DNA from: an uncultured Clostridia bacterium
GTDB lineage: Bacteria > Bacillota > Clostridia > Christensenellales > Borkfalkiaceae
Length of the DNA stretch: 64,000 nucleotides
Assembly: GCA_944336975.1 (NCBI GenBank)
Contig: CALVLH010000005.1
Span: forward strand, 45,613 to 109,612
Direction of reading: 5' to 3'
Notes under the pieces: model-generated
Database searches by the model: none
Seen by the model: only the letters and a program-made list of their open reading frames with translations
What the model was told of the DNA's origin: nothing
Shown here: piece after piece, positions 25,452 through 33,340 of the stretch
How positions within the stretch are numbered: the first letter of the stretch is position 1
How the letters are laid out: the number at the start of each line of letters is the position of its first letter
Translations under genes and position numbers: made by a program

Positions 25452-25491
25452 ACGGTTTGCGCCGCCCTCCTGAGAGGGCGGCGCAAACCGT
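25452..25491 (-). terminator. Terminator between rqcH and the cysteine-rich gene
   Basis: An 18-bp perfect stem with a four-base loop. On the minus strand six T residues follow, making it a canonical terminator for the gene ending at 25515; it probably also stops rqcH transcripts although the plus-strand tail is poor in T. Confidence 0.85.
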
Positions 25492-25514
25492 CTGTTCTCA
25501 TGCCCCGTTCAAGG

Positions 25515-26168
25515 TCACTTCTTACAGCACGTCTTTCCCTGCGGATAGAGCGGCAATTCGAAGAATCCCGCGCAGACTTCCTGCGAAAATTCCTGCGCGG
25601 GCGGGATGGCGCAATAGCCGTAACTGGGTACGAGCAATTCCACCTGCATCGCGATCTTGAGGATGCACGTCACGCACGCGCTGATCGTGAACGTATCGTT
25701 TGCGCTGTTCCATGCTCCTTCGGGCGACACGCAGGAGGCAATGCTCGTGACCGTGAAGGGCATGACGGAAGCGGACGGAACGTACATCAGCACGTCCTCT
25801 TTGAGCACGACCGAACCCGTCGCCTTGCCTTCCGTGCCGTTGGCGTCGAGATAGACGATCTCGACGGGAATGGCGATCGTCGCCTGAACACGCGCGCACT
25901 GTTTGTCAGCCTGCCGTTCTATGGAAACGTCGGACACGGTCCCCTCGGACGAGAGGGAACGCGCGCTGATGAACGTGAGCGGATATGTAGGGTTTGCGGG
26001 CGTGAAGTTTTCCGGCGCGAGCGTATAGTTTTCGAGGCGAGTCTGAACGATGCCCGCATCGAAAATCTTTTCCGCCTGGATGCACACCTTTTCGCACAGC
26101 CCGTTCAACGGATTGCCCGAAATGCTGCCGGGGCAATGATCCGATGAAAAATTGGAAAAAAATGACAT
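25515..26168 (-). CDS. Cysteine-rich conserved protein of Clostridia, possible spore-surface protein
   Basis: A 217-residue protein without signal peptide or membrane span. It has about 14 cysteines, including LCEKVCIQAEKIFD near the N-terminus, SACVTC near residue 170, and a terminal TCCKK. The opening resembles a group of uncharacterised Clostridia proteins with a VCIQ-EKIFD-like motif followed by β-rich repeats; I do not know an assigned function. High cysteine content, β-rich composition and position next to a LysM protein and a SpoVB-type flippase suggest a spore-coat or exosporium role, as inference only. GGAGG precedes the ATG by six bases. The LysM gene lies 58 bases upstream and may be cotranscribed. 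Confidence 0.6.
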   Translation of the reverse strand: MSFFSNFSSDHCPGSISGNPLNGLCEKVCIQAEKIFDAGIVQTRLENYTLAPENFTPANPTYPLTFISARSLSSEGTVSDVSIERQADKQCARVQATIAIPVEIVYLDANGTEGKATGSVVLKEDVLMYVPSASVMPFTVTSIASCVSPEGAWNSANDTFTISACVTCILKIAMQVELLVPSYGYCAIPPAQEFSQEVCAGFFELPLYPQGKTCCKK

Positions 26169-26226
26169 TTGTTACCTCCGTGTGAAGAACCATGCCGGTT
26201 CATACTGCATCGTATGCGCGGAGGCT

Positions 26227-26523
26227 TTATTTTTGTGATAGAAACACCTTTTGTCCGGGATACAGCCTTGCCGTGCGGTTGAGCCGTTCGAATTCCTCGG
26301 GCGAGCCGCATAAAAGCGTCTTGCTCTCCCCGCCGCGCACGATATAAAGATTGTGCTCCTCGCGCGGAAGGCGGAGGATCTGCCCCTCTCGCACCTCTTC
26401 GCTCAATCCGTTCTCCGCCGCGAGCACGCGCGGCGGGATCCCGTATGCCGCGGCGATCGTCCCGAGCGTCTGTCCCCTTCTCGCGCGGATATATTCGCCG
26501 CGCACGAGTTCCAATGTCTTCAT
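26227..26523 (-). CDS. Small LysM-domain protein
   Basis: A 98-residue protein. Residues about 11-54 form a LysM domain (RARRGQTLGTIAAAYG, VLAAENGLSEEVREGQILRL), which binds N-acetylglucosamine-containing glycans such as peptidoglycan. Residues 58-96 (YIVRGGESKTLLCGS, LYPGQKVFL) look like a second, degenerate LysM. No signal peptide is present, as in spore-coat morphogenetic LysM proteins that act in the mother cell. It is divergent from the SpoVB-type gene with only 77 bp between, supporting a cell-wall or spore-cortex context. The ribosome-binding site is weak (AGGGC). Confidence 0.7.
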   Translation of the reverse strand: MKTLELVRGEYIRARRGQTLGTIAAAYGIPPRVLAAENGLSEEVREGQILRLPREEHNLYIVRGGESKTLLCGSPEEFERLNRTARLYPGQKVFLSQK

Positions 26524-26600
26524 GCCCTATTTTATGCCGCGGGCGGGCAAGGATATGACGGGCGTACATATTCCGCCCGTCACGGCGAATAGAATACGGC

Positions 26601-28136
26601 ATGAAAAACTTGTACCGCACCGCCGCGCTCGTCACCTTCTTTTCCGCGTGCGAGCACTGTCTCGGATTTTTGTACCGCATCGTCCTCTCCCGCGTCCTCG
26701 GCTCCGAAGGGCTGGGGATCTATCAGGTCGCGCTCACCGTATTCGCCGTGTTCATCACCGCGACGAGCAGCGGTCTCCCCATCACCCTGTCGCGCATCAT
26801 CGCCAAACACCGCACGCGCGGCAACCCCGACGGCGAACACGCCGCCACCACCGCCGCCATCCTCATCGCGCTCCTGTTCAGCGTGCCCGCCACCCTCCTG
26901 CTCTTTCTGTTGCGCGGACAGTTCTCGCAGATCTTCTCCGATCCCCGCTGCGCAGATCTGTTCTACATTATGATCTTCGGGCTCTCGTTCACGTCCGTCT
27001 ACGCCATCATCCGCGGCTGTTTCTGGGGTAACAAACAGTTCCTCGCCTATTCGCTCATCGAACTCATCGAGGAGATCGTCATGATCGCCGTGGGCGTGTT
27101 CCTCCTGCTCGGCGCGGGCGGGGGCGTCGCCGACATCAACAAAGCCGCGATCGCCGTGCTCGTGTCCTATCTCTCGTCGTTCGCGATCGCCCTCTTCTGG
27201 TTCTTCCGCAAAGGCGGAAAGCTGTACTCTCCCAAAGGGGAGTTCCGTCCGCTCCTGCACGCCGCGCTTCCCGTGACGGCGATGCGCACCTCTTCCTCCC
27301 TCATCAATTCCCTCATCTCCGTCGTCTTCCCCATGCGGCTGATCGCCGCGGGGATCTCGCCCGCGCTCGCCATGAGCGAATACGGCGTCGTCTACGGCAT
27401 GGTCATGCCCATCCTCTTCACGCCCTCCACGCTCATCGGCTCCATCGCGCTCGTGCTCGTTCCCGAACTCGCCGAATGCTTTTATAAAAAAGACCGAGAA
27501 AAACTCGCCGCGTACGTCGAAAAGGCGCTCAATGCGACGCTGCTCATCGCGGGGGCGCTCGTCCCCTTTTTCCTCGTATGCGGAGAGGACGTGGGCGTGT
27601 TCCTCTATTCCAACGCTTCGAGCGGACAGCTCATCGCCTCCTGCGCGCTGCTGCTCCTGCCCATGAGCGTGACGCTCATCTGTACGAGCATGCTCAATTC
27701 GCTCGGTTGCGAAAGGCAGACGCTTTGCTTCTTCCTCGCGGGAGCGGCGGCGATGCTGCTGTGCGTGTGGTTCCTGCCCCGCTATCTCGGCAGCGGCGCG
27801 CTGTGCGTGGGCATGGCGTGCGATTACACCATTTCCGCGGGTTGTGGGCTGTGGCTGCTCGCGAAAAAGACGGGCAGACTGCGTTCGGGCAAATATTTCC
27901 TGCGCCTTCTTCTCGTCCTCGCGCCCGTCGCCGCGGGCGGATGGCTGTTGCACGGGATCTTCGCGCGTTTCTTCGGCTTTTTCCCCGCGTTCGCGCTCTC
28001 GGGGCTTCTCATCGCGGGCGCCGAAGCCTTCCTGCTCGTCCGCTTCAAATTGTGGGACTTCCGCGCCGTTTTCTCCCGTTTTTTCGGAAAAAAGCAAAAA
28101 AAACGCCGTCCCCTATTGACAACGCCTGAAAAGTGA
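26601..28136 (+). CDS. spoVB: SpoVB/MurJ-type polysaccharide or lipid-linked precursor flippase
   Basis: A 511-residue membrane protein with about 14 hydrophobic segments, of the MVF/MATE-like flippase superfamily. The N-terminus (FFSACEHCLGFLYRIVLSRVLGSEGLGIYQ) matches the stage V sporulation protein B group, which moves cell-wall precursors, probably lipid II-type, across the membrane during spore cortex synthesis. The lysine- and arginine-rich tail is cytoplasmic. I see no sigma-factor-specific promoter with confidence and no strong ribosome-binding site. The pgi promoter overlaps its last codons. The gene could serve vegetative wall synthesis instead; sporulation is inferred from the family. 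Confidence 0.82.
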   Translation: MKNLYRTAALVTFFSACEHCLGFLYRIVLSRVLGSEGLGIYQVALTVFAVFITATSSGLPITLSRIIAKHRTRGNPDGEHAATTAAILIALLFSVPATLLLFLLRGQFSQIFSDPRCADLFYIMIFGLSFTSVYAIIRGCFWGNKQFLAYSLIELIEEIVMIAVGVFLLLGAGGGVADINKAAIAVLVSYLSSFAIALFWFFRKGGKLYSPKGEFRPLLHAALPVTAMRTSSSLINSLISVVFPMRLIAAGISPALAMSEYGVVYGMVMPILFTPSTLIGSIALVLVPELAECFYKKDREKLAAYVEKALNATLLIAGALVPFFLVCGEDVGVFLYSNASSGQLIASCALLLLPMSVTLICTSMLNSLGCERQTLCFFLAGAAAMLLCVWFLPRYLGSGALCVGMACDYTISAGCGLWLLAKKTGRLRSGKYFLRLLLVLAPVAAGGWLLHGIFARFFGFFPAFALSGLLIAGAEAFLLVRFKLWDFRAVFSRFFGKKQKKRRPLLTTPEK

Positions 28137-28144
28137 TTTACAAT
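28116..28144 (+). promoter_or_regulatory. pgi promoter
   Basis: TTGACA (28116-28121), 17 bases, TACAAT (28139-28144). The -35 lies inside the last codons of the upstream flippase gene; GGAGG at about 28170 precedes the ATG at 28184. Confidence 0.85.
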
Positions 28145-28183
28145 TATATTATGATATTTTTATATTAACGGAGGAATTTTATC

Positions 28184-29611
28184 ATGCGAATGACCGAAGA
28201 AATGCGCAAATCGCTGCGGATCACCGTCGATTATACCAATATGACGGATAAATATCTCGGTGACAAGGGATACAGCGCGAAGAAACTCGACTCGTACAAG
28301 AAGCTCTCCAAAGCGGCTCACGCGTACGTCGCAGACAACCGCGGCAAAGACGAGCTGTTCATGGGTTGGACGGAACTCCCTTACAACCAGGACGAGATCG
28401 TGGCAGACATCCTCGCGACCGCAAAAGAAGTGCGCAGAAAATTCGACTATTTCGTCGTGCTCGGCATCGGCGGCTCGGCGCTCGGCCCCATCATGGCGTT
28501 CAACGCGCTCTGCCACCTGCATTATAACGATCTGCCCAAGTCCAAGAGAAAAGGCCCCAAATTCTTCGTGGAAGACAACGTCGATCCCGTCAGAATGAAG
28601 GAACTGCTCGACGTCATCGAGCCCGAAAAGACGTGCTTCAACGTCATCTCCAAATCGGGCGCGACCAGCGAGACGATGGCGCAGTATCTCATCATCTCCG
28701 ACCTCCTCAAAAAGAAGGGCTGCGACGTGAAGGAACACGTCATCTTCACGACGGACGCTTCCCGCGGCAACCTCGTCAAGATCTCGGACGAACTCGGCGG
28801 CGTCAAGCGCTATGTCCTCCCCGACGGCGTCGGCGGAAGATTCTCCCAGCTTTGCCCCGTGGGGCTTCTGCCCGCGGCGGTGCTCGGCATCGACATCAAG
28901 AACCTGCTCAAGGGCGCGGCGTATATGGACAAGATGTGCAAGAGCTCCGATTTCAGAAAGAACCCCGCTCTCCTGTGCGCGACGCTGCAATATGCGGCGA
29001 TGCAGGACGGAAAGAACATCGGCGTTCTGATGCCCTATTCGGATAACCTCAAATTCGTCTCCGACTGGTACGCGCAACTCTGGGCGGAATCGCTCGGCAA
29101 GAACGTGACCTTGGACGGCGTTCCCTGCAACGTGGGACAAACGCCCGTCAAGGCGCTCGGCGTGACCGATCAGCACTCACAGGTCCAGCTCTATACCGAA
29201 GGCCCTTACGACAAAGTCGTGACCTTCCTCTCCGTGGGCAGCTATCGCGAAAAGACGATGATCCCCCACGGCTGTGAGTCCATCCCCGACGTTTCCTTCC
29301 TCGGCGGGCACACGATGGAAGAGCTCATCCAGGCGGAAAATAAGGCGACCGCGTTCGCGCTCACCAAGGCGGGACGGCTGAACTACACGATCGACCTGCC
29401 CGAAGTCAACGCGTTCACGCTCGGTCAGCTTCTGTTCCTCTTCGAGATGCAGACGGCTTACGCGGGCGCGATGCTCAACATCAACACCTTCAACCAGCCC
29501 GGCGTAGAAGCGGGCAAGAAGGCGACCTTCGCCCTGCTCGGAAAACCCGGCTATGCGGAACAGAAGGCGGCGCTCGATCAGGCGGCTTCCGACCCCGAAT
29601 ATATCGTCTGA
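28184..29611 (+). CDS. pgi: Glucose-6-phosphate isomerase
   Basis: A 475-residue cytoplasmic isomerase interconverting glucose-6-phosphate and fructose-6-phosphate in glycolysis. The sugar-isomerase (SIS) phosphate-binding motifs are present: VVLGIGGSALGP, NVISKSGATSETMAQYL, and the C-terminal VTDQHSQVQLYTEGP with the conserved catalytic histidine region. Length is typical of the Firmicutes form. It is a single-gene unit with a strong promoter and terminator. It connects with the glycan operon at 1-15.7 kb, since fructokinase yields fructose-6-phosphate. Confidence 0.95.
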   Translation: MRMTEEMRKSLRITVDYTNMTDKYLGDKGYSAKKLDSYKKLSKAAHAYVADNRGKDELFMGWTELPYNQDEIVADILATAKEVRRKFDYFVVLGIGGSALGPIMAFNALCHLHYNDLPKSKRKGPKFFVEDNVDPVRMKELLDVIEPEKTCFNVISKSGATSETMAQYLIISDLLKKKGCDVKEHVIFTTDASRGNLVKISDELGGVKRYVLPDGVGGRFSQLCPVGLLPAAVLGIDIKNLLKGAAYMDKMCKSSDFRKNPALLCATLQYAAMQDGKNIGVLMPYSDNLKFVSDWYAQLWAESLGKNVTLDGVPCNVGQTPVKALGVTDQHSQVQLYTEGPYDKVVTFLSVGSYREKTMIPHGCESIPDVSFLGGHTMEELIQAENKATAFALTKAGRLNYTIDLPEVNAFTLGQLLFLFEMQTAYAGAMLNINTFNQPGVEAGKKATFALLGKPGYAEQKAALDQAASDPEYIV

Positions 29612-29630
29612 TCTGTTCCCTTAAAACGGC

Positions 29631-29660
29631 AAAGGAGCGGCACATCGGTGCCGCTCCTTT
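29631..29660 (+). terminator. pgi terminator
   Basis: Thirteen-base arms (29631-29643 with 29648-29660) with ATCG loop and a T-rich end, 20 bases past the pgi stop. Confidence 0.9.
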
Positions 29661-29734
29661 TTTATGTCTTTTTTGAGACCTTTCCCGTCCCTTTTTCCGA
29701 ATAGCCGCCCGCGCTGACCGACCGACGCCCGCCT

Positions 29735-29959
29735 TTATTCCTCGAATAATCCCTCGAACAGATCGTTCGGCGTGATCTGAAAGAGTTTGCATAATAAAAC
29801 GATCTTTTCGTAATCCAGCTCGATCTTGCCGCTCTCGTAATTGGCGTAATCGGGCTGATATTTGTTGAGGAGCGCGGCGACCTCTTTCTGCGTCATGCCG
29901 CACGCCTGCCTCGCGCTTTTCAGATTTTTCCCTACCGTTGCGTTGATCGAATTCTGCAT
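29735..29959 (-). CDS. Small XRE-family transcriptional regulator
   Basis: A 74-residue DNA-binding protein consisting of one Cro/C1-type helix-turn-helix: VGKNLKSARQACGMTQKEVA, then YQPDYANYESGKIELDYEKI. Start set at the ATG at 29957-29959 (MQNSINATVG); a longer frame would need a TTG and would read through the operator. It is divergent from the lipoprotein gene at 30043, and the shared 83-bp gap holds a strong palindrome, so autoregulation and control of the lipoprotein are likely. The gap is much more AT-rich than the surroundings. No partner toxin is seen. Ribosome-binding site is poor. Confidence 0.8.
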   Translation of the reverse strand: MQNSINATVGKNLKSARQACGMTQKEVAALLNKYQPDYANYESGKIELDYEKIVLLCKLFQITPNDLFEGLFEE

Positions 29960-29960
29960 A

Positions 29961-29988
29961 TTGAGATTATAGGAAAAAATATTATAAT
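29961..29988 (+). promoter_or_regulatory. Candidate promoter of the DUF4352-like lipoprotein gene
   Basis: TTGAGA (29961-29966), 16 bases, TATAAT (29983-29988). The complementary strand carries an overlapping TATAAT (29981-29986) that could serve the XRE gene. Confidence 0.55.
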
Positions 29989-29997
29989 TTAATTGAT

Positions 29998-30018
29998 ATA
30001 TAGGAAAAATTCCTATAT
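29998..30018. promoter_or_regulatory. Palindromic operator between XRE regulator and lipoprotein genes
   Basis: A 21-bp inverted repeat with 9-bp arms (ATATAGGAA and TTCCTATAT). A further half-site TATAGGAAAAA sits at 29968-29978, 31 bp away, about three helical turns. The site lies just downstream of the lipoprotein promoter and over the likely -35 of the XRE gene, the normal layout for a C1/Cro-type autorepressor. Confidence 0.7.
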
Positions 30019-30042
30019 GCTTATGGCAGGAGGTCAATTATT

Positions 30043-30579
30043 ATGAAAAAAATTTTCCAAATCACCGTTACGGCTTTTCTTTCCGTAATCTTATGCGTCT
30101 TATTTGCGGGATGCGACTTTGATTTCGATTTTTCGGACGACGGATCCGATGACAATCAAACGCCCGGCAATCCTTCCTCGCCTGCGGTATATTATATCGG
30201 CGATACTGCCGTAAACGACGACGACGTGGAGTTTGTAGTGGAGAAGGTCGAAGGCACGAACAAAATCGGACTTTCCGAGACGGAAAGCAACTTTATTATC
30301 GTCACGATCAAAATTACCAACAAAGGCTCCGAATCGTGGTCGCAAAACCCCAATAACTGTGTGCTGATCCTCGGCGAAGCGGAATACAAATACAACAGCG
30401 CTACGTATTACTTGGAAAACAGTATGTCGGGACTGACGGAAATCAACCCGAACATTTCGAAAACGGCGCAGATCGCGTTTGAAACCCCGACAAAATCGAC
30501 GGAAGACATCTATTCGATCCGCTTGACGGGTTATTCCTTCTTCGATCAGGGCGTGACGATTGTCCTGACCGAAAAATAA
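30043..30579 (+). CDS. DUF4352-like surface lipoprotein
   Basis: A 178-residue predicted lipoprotein: hydrophobic signal ending LFAGC, then an acidic Asp/Gly/Asn-rich stretch (DFDFDFSDDGSDDN) and a β-sandwich of about 130 residues with FIIVTIKITNKGSESW, the pattern of DUF4352/Telomeric-repeat-binding-like immunoglobulin folds found in many Firmicutes lipoproteins. These folds are thought to bind ligands or proteins at the cell surface; a specific role is unknown. AGGAGG precedes the ATG. It is divergent from, and probably controlled by, the XRE regulator. Codons are more A/T-ending than in neighbours, which hints at acquisition. Confidence 0.7.
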   Translation: MKKIFQITVTAFLSVILCVLFAGCDFDFDFSDDGSDDNQTPGNPSSPAVYYIGDTAVNDDDVEFVVEKVEGTNKIGLSETESNFIIVTIKITNKGSESWSQNPNNCVLILGEAEYKYNSATYYLENSMSGLTEINPNISKTAQIAFETPTKSTEDIYSIRLTGYSFFDQGVTIVLTEK

Positions 30580-30595
30580 TTCTTCCTTTGATATG

Positions 30596-30625
30596 TGCGC
30601 GAAAAGACATCTGTCTTTTCGCGCA
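30596..30625 (+). terminator. Terminator of the DUF4352-like gene
   Basis: Thirteen-base perfect stem (30596-30608 with 30613-30625), ATCT loop, followed by TTTT. Confidence 0.9.
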
Positions 30626-30867
30626 TTTTGCCGTTATTATGCATACGTTGCGGCAAAAACAGCCCCGTATGCGGGAAAAGGCATGGGCTTTTCGGCGCAT
30701 ACGCGCCCTTTCGGCACATTTCGACCCAAAAGCGCGGACGACAGAACTCACGTGGCGGCAAGGCATCGCAAAAGCGTTTTCGGATTGTTTTTGCGCGCGC
30801 TTTGCGTTTTTCTGTGTCGCCGTTTATCCCACGCGCGGACGCATCCGCCTCCGAGAAAAAGAAAAAA
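30626..30867. other. Non-coding stretch with an imperfect 38-nt hairpin
   Basis: The gap between the lipoprotein and khpA genes (30580-30900) holds terminators at each end and no convincing gene. Within it, 30666-30703 can fold: CGTATGCG pairs with CGCATACG and GAAAAG with CTTTTC around a seven-base loop. Open frames here have no ribosome-binding site and low-complexity peptides. Confidence 0.5.
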
Positions 30868-30883
30868 GCGGCATTGCTGCCGC
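30868..30883 (-). terminator. Terminator of ylxM-ffh-rpsP-khpA
   Basis: Six-base GC stem (GCGGCA with TGCCGC), four-base loop, followed by TTTTTT on the minus strand. Confidence 0.8.
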
Positions 30884-30900
30884 TTCTTCCTGAAAAACGC

Positions 30901-31146
30901 TCAGGCGTTTTCTTCTCTTTCTTTGATCTCCACGTTGTATTTCTTGGAGTTCTTGGGCGTAGCCGCGCGGACGAGCGTGCGGAGCGCCTTGGCGATCTTG
31001 CCCTGTTTGCCGATGACCTTGCCCATATCCGAATCGGAAAGCACGACGGTGACGTTTACCGCCTCCTCCGTTTCCTCCACGAGATATTCGACGTGTTCCT
31101 TGTCCTCTGCGAACTGATTGACGATATACTTGATCAGATCCAACAT
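30901..31146 (-). CDS. khpA: KH-domain RNA-binding protein KhpA (YlqC)
   Basis: An 81-residue single KH domain with the RNA-binding GKQG loop in MGKVIGKQGKIAKALRTLV. In Gram-positives KhpA, with KhpB/Jag, binds RNA and affects cell elongation and division. It follows rpsP, the usual Firmicutes place; but in many relatives rimM and trmD come next, and here the operon ends at a terminator instead. The glutamate-rich tail (EIKEREENA) is short. An AGGAGG-type site precedes the ATG. Confidence 0.9.
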   Translation of the reverse strand: MLDLIKYIVNQFAEDKEHVEYLVEETEEAVNVTVVLSDSDMGKVIGKQGKIAKALRTLVRAATPKNSKKYNVEIKEREENA

Positions 31147-31204
31147 AGCGATTCCTCCTTATGTTTGCGGTGTGTTCGGAAAAAGGAGTCCCTCTGCGCG
31201 GAAC

Positions 31205-31495
31205 TTACTTCTTTTTCTTTGCCTTGGTCTTCGCGGGGCTGAGCTTGGAGGACTTCTCCATCGCGCCCGAAGCAACAAGCAGGTTCTTCACCGTTTCCGT
31301 CGGCTGAACGCCCTTTGCGAGCCATTCCTTCGCCTTTTCCACGTCGACGGTCAGCGTGACGGGCTCCGACTTGGGATCATAGAAACCGATCTTCTCGATA
31401 TACTCACCCGTTGCAGCCTTTCTGCTGTCCACCACGACGATACGGTAAACGGGAGACTTCTTGTCGCCCATTCTCACCAATCTCATCTTGACCAT
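31205..31495 (-). CDS. rpsP: 30S ribosomal protein S16
   Basis: A 96-residue S16 protein: MVKMRLVRMGDKKSPVYRIV opens the conserved N-terminus and IGFYDPKSEP is the next block. The C-terminus carries an extra lysine-rich tail (AKTKAKKKK), as in several Clostridia. It assembles early into the 30S body. Located between ffh and khpA in one operon, 39 bases after ffh, preceded by a GGAGGTAT site. Confidence 0.96.
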   Translation of the reverse strand: MVKMRLVRMGDKKSPVYRIVVVDSRKAATGEYIEKIGFYDPKSEPVTLTVDVEKAKEWLAKGVQPTETVKNLLVASGAMEKSSKLSPAKTKAKKKK

Positions 31496-31534
31496 GATTC
31501 ATACCTCCGTATTTTGAAAATGATTTATCCGATT

Positions 31535-32854
31535 TCAAAACGGCATCCGCATTTTGCCTTTGCCGCCCTTGAACTGTTTCATGAGCAGTTTGGTCTGCTC
31601 GAACTGTTTGAGGAGCTGATTGATCTCCTGAATGCTCGTCCCCGATCCCGCTGCGATGCGCTTTTTGCGGGGATAGTTGATGATCTGCGGGTTATCCCTC
31701 TCCTTGGGAGTCATGGACAGGATGATCGCCTTGACGCGCTCGATGCGCTTCTCGTCGATATCCCCTTCCTTGATCTTGAGTTTTCCCGCGCCGGGGAGCA
31801 TATTCATGAGAGAGGACGCCCCGCCCATCTTTTTGAGCATTTCGAACTGACTCAGATAATCGGTCAGCGTGAAGGAAGATTCGCGCATCTTGCGTTCCAT
31901 TTCCTTCGCTTCCGCTTCGGAAACGGCTTCCTGCGCCTTTTCGATGAGGGAAAGCACGTCGCCCATGCCCAAAATCCGCGACGCCATACGGTCGGGATAG
32001 AAGGGCTCGAGATCGGTCAGCTTTTCGCCCACGCCGATGAACTTGATGGGCTTGCCCGTGACTGCCTTGATGGAGAGGCACGCGCCGCCGCGCGTATCGC
32101 CGTCCAGCTTGGTCAGGATCACGCCCGTGATGCCCACGCGGGTATTGAACGTCTCCGCCACGTTGACGGCGTCCTGCCCCGTCATCGCGTCCACGGTGAG
32201 GAGCACCTCCGTGACTTCCACTTCCCGCTTGATGTCTTCCAGTTCCTTCATGAGCGCGTCGTCGATGTGGAGCCGCCCCGCCGTATCCACGATCACGGTG
32301 TCGTATCCCATCTTCTTCGCGTATTCCACCGCCTGTTTCGCCGTCTTGGGCGGAGCCTGCGTGCCCTTTTCAAAGACTTCCGTCTCCGCCTTGCCGCCGA
32401 CCACTTTGAGCTGATCGATCGCCGCGGGACGGTAGATGTCGCACGCGACGAGCAAGGGGCGCTTGCCCTGCTTTTTCAGTTGAAGGGCGAGCTTGCCGCA
32501 CAGCGTCGTCTTGCCCGCGCCCTGCAACCCGCACATCAGGATGACCGTAGGCGGCTTGGGCGAAACTTCCAATTTCGCATTTCCCGAACCCATCAGCGCA
32601 ATGAGCTCGTCGTTAACGATCTTGATGACCTGCTGTGCGGGATTGAGCGATTGCAGCACCTGCTGCCCCACCGCTTTTTCCGACACGTCCGCGATGAACT
32701 GCTTGGCGACCTTGATGTTGACGTCCGCTTCGAGGAGCGCGATGCGCACTTCCCGCATCGCCGAACGGATCTCCAGCTCGGTCAGCTTTCCGCGCTTGGT
32801 CAGTTTGGAAAATATGTGATTGAGCCTTTCGGACAGAGAGCCGAATAACGCCAT
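31535..32854 (-). CDS. ffh: Signal recognition particle protein Ffh
   Basis: A 439-residue SRP54-type GTPase that binds signal sequences and 4.5S RNA and targets nascent membrane proteins to FtsY. NG domain motifs: MCGLQGAGKTTLCGKLA (G1), DTAGRLHID (G3), TKLDGDTRGGA (G4). The C-terminal M domain (about 325-439) is methionine-rich and ends KGKMRMPF. It follows ylxM by 13 bases, the standard pairing. The 4.5S RNA gene was not found in this window. Confidence 0.97.
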   Translation of the reverse strand: MALFGSLSERLNHIFSKLTKRGKLTELEIRSAMREVRIALLEADVNIKVAKQFIADVSEKAVGQQVLQSLNPAQQVIKIVNDELIALMGSGNAKLEVSPKPPTVILMCGLQGAGKTTLCGKLALQLKKQGKRPLLVACDIYRPAAIDQLKVVGGKAETEVFEKGTQAPPKTAKQAVEYAKKMGYDTVIVDTAGRLHIDDALMKELEDIKREVEVTEVLLTVDAMTGQDAVNVAETFNTRVGITGVILTKLDGDTRGGACLSIKAVTGKPIKFIGVGEKLTDLEPFYPDRMASRILGMGDVLSLIEKAQEAVSEAEAKEMERKMRESSFTLTDYLSQFEMLKKMGGASSLMNMLPGAGKLKIKEGDIDEKRIERVKAIILSMTPKERDNPQIINYPRKKRIAAGSGTSIQEINQLLKQFEQTKLLMKQFKGGKGKMRMPF

Positions 32855-32867
32855 ATCTTTCCCCTTT

Positions 32868-33269
32868 TCAGAAATTTAACGAATCGCGGTGTTCGAGGGC
32901 GGCTTTTTTCGCCTCTTCGGAATAATCGTGTTCCGCGATTTCTTTGAGTTCCCCGATCTTTTCCCGCAATGCGGGGCACTCCGCTTCCGCTTTTTCCACC
33001 CACCGCCCGATCGCCGTCAAAAGAAAACTGCTCTCCAGCGTGAGTTCGGTCAGCGTCTGCGCAAAATGCAGCTTTTCTTCAAACTGTATGAGCTGTTTGC
33101 GGCACTTTTTCAGACAGTCGGATACGCTCTGACGGGACACCCCTTTGTTCTCCGCGATCTCCGCAAGCGACAGATCATAATTGAAATACAGATCGGTGAT
33201 CTCCCGCTGATGTTCGGTCAGGAGAGGACTGTAGATATCCCACAGCCGTAAAAAGAGAAGATCCTCCAT
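32868..33269 (-). CDS. ylxM: YlxM-family SRP-associated helix-turn-helix protein
   Basis: A 133-residue protein with a sigma-70 region-4-like helix-turn-helix: LTEHQREITDLYFNYDLSLA and EIAENKGVSRQSVSDCLKKC (about 17-58). The YlxM/p13 family is always linked to ffh and stimulates SRP GTPase assembly in streptococci. The C-terminal half is helical and charged and longer than the usual 105-115-residue proteins. First gene of ylxM-ffh-rpsP-khpA, behind a perfect consensus promoter. Confidence 0.88.
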   Translation of the reverse strand: MEDLLFLRLWDIYSPLLTEHQREITDLYFNYDLSLAEIAENKGVSRQSVSDCLKKCRKQLIQFEEKLHFAQTLTELTLESSFLLTAIGRWVEKAEAECPALREKIGELKEIAEHDYSEEAKKAALEHRDSLNF

Positions 33270-33311
33270 AACCGCCCTCCGCTGTCAAGCATTTGCGCTT
33301 TACACCGTGCC

Positions 33312-33340
33312 ATTATACCCGATAAAAAAACGTCTGTCAA
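33312..33340 (-). promoter_or_regulatory. Consensus promoter of ylxM-ffh-rpsP-khpA, embedded in a terminator
   Basis: TTGACA (33335-33340), 17 bases, TATAAT (33312-33317) on the minus strand. The -35 hexamer is part of the stem of the upstream terminator (33330-33361) and the terminator's T-run forms the spacer. Confidence 0.85.

Noticed and set aside
29960-30037. N-terminal extension of the XRE regulator from a TTG
   Set aside because: It would translate through the operator palindrome and adds a sequence with no match to the family; the ATG at 29959 gives a complete HTH protein.
30593-31117. Plus-strand open frames of 100-215 codons in and beyond the lipoprotein-khpA gap
   Set aside because: They start inside a terminator, are rich in Arg/His/Cys, and run over khpA and rpsP on the other strand.
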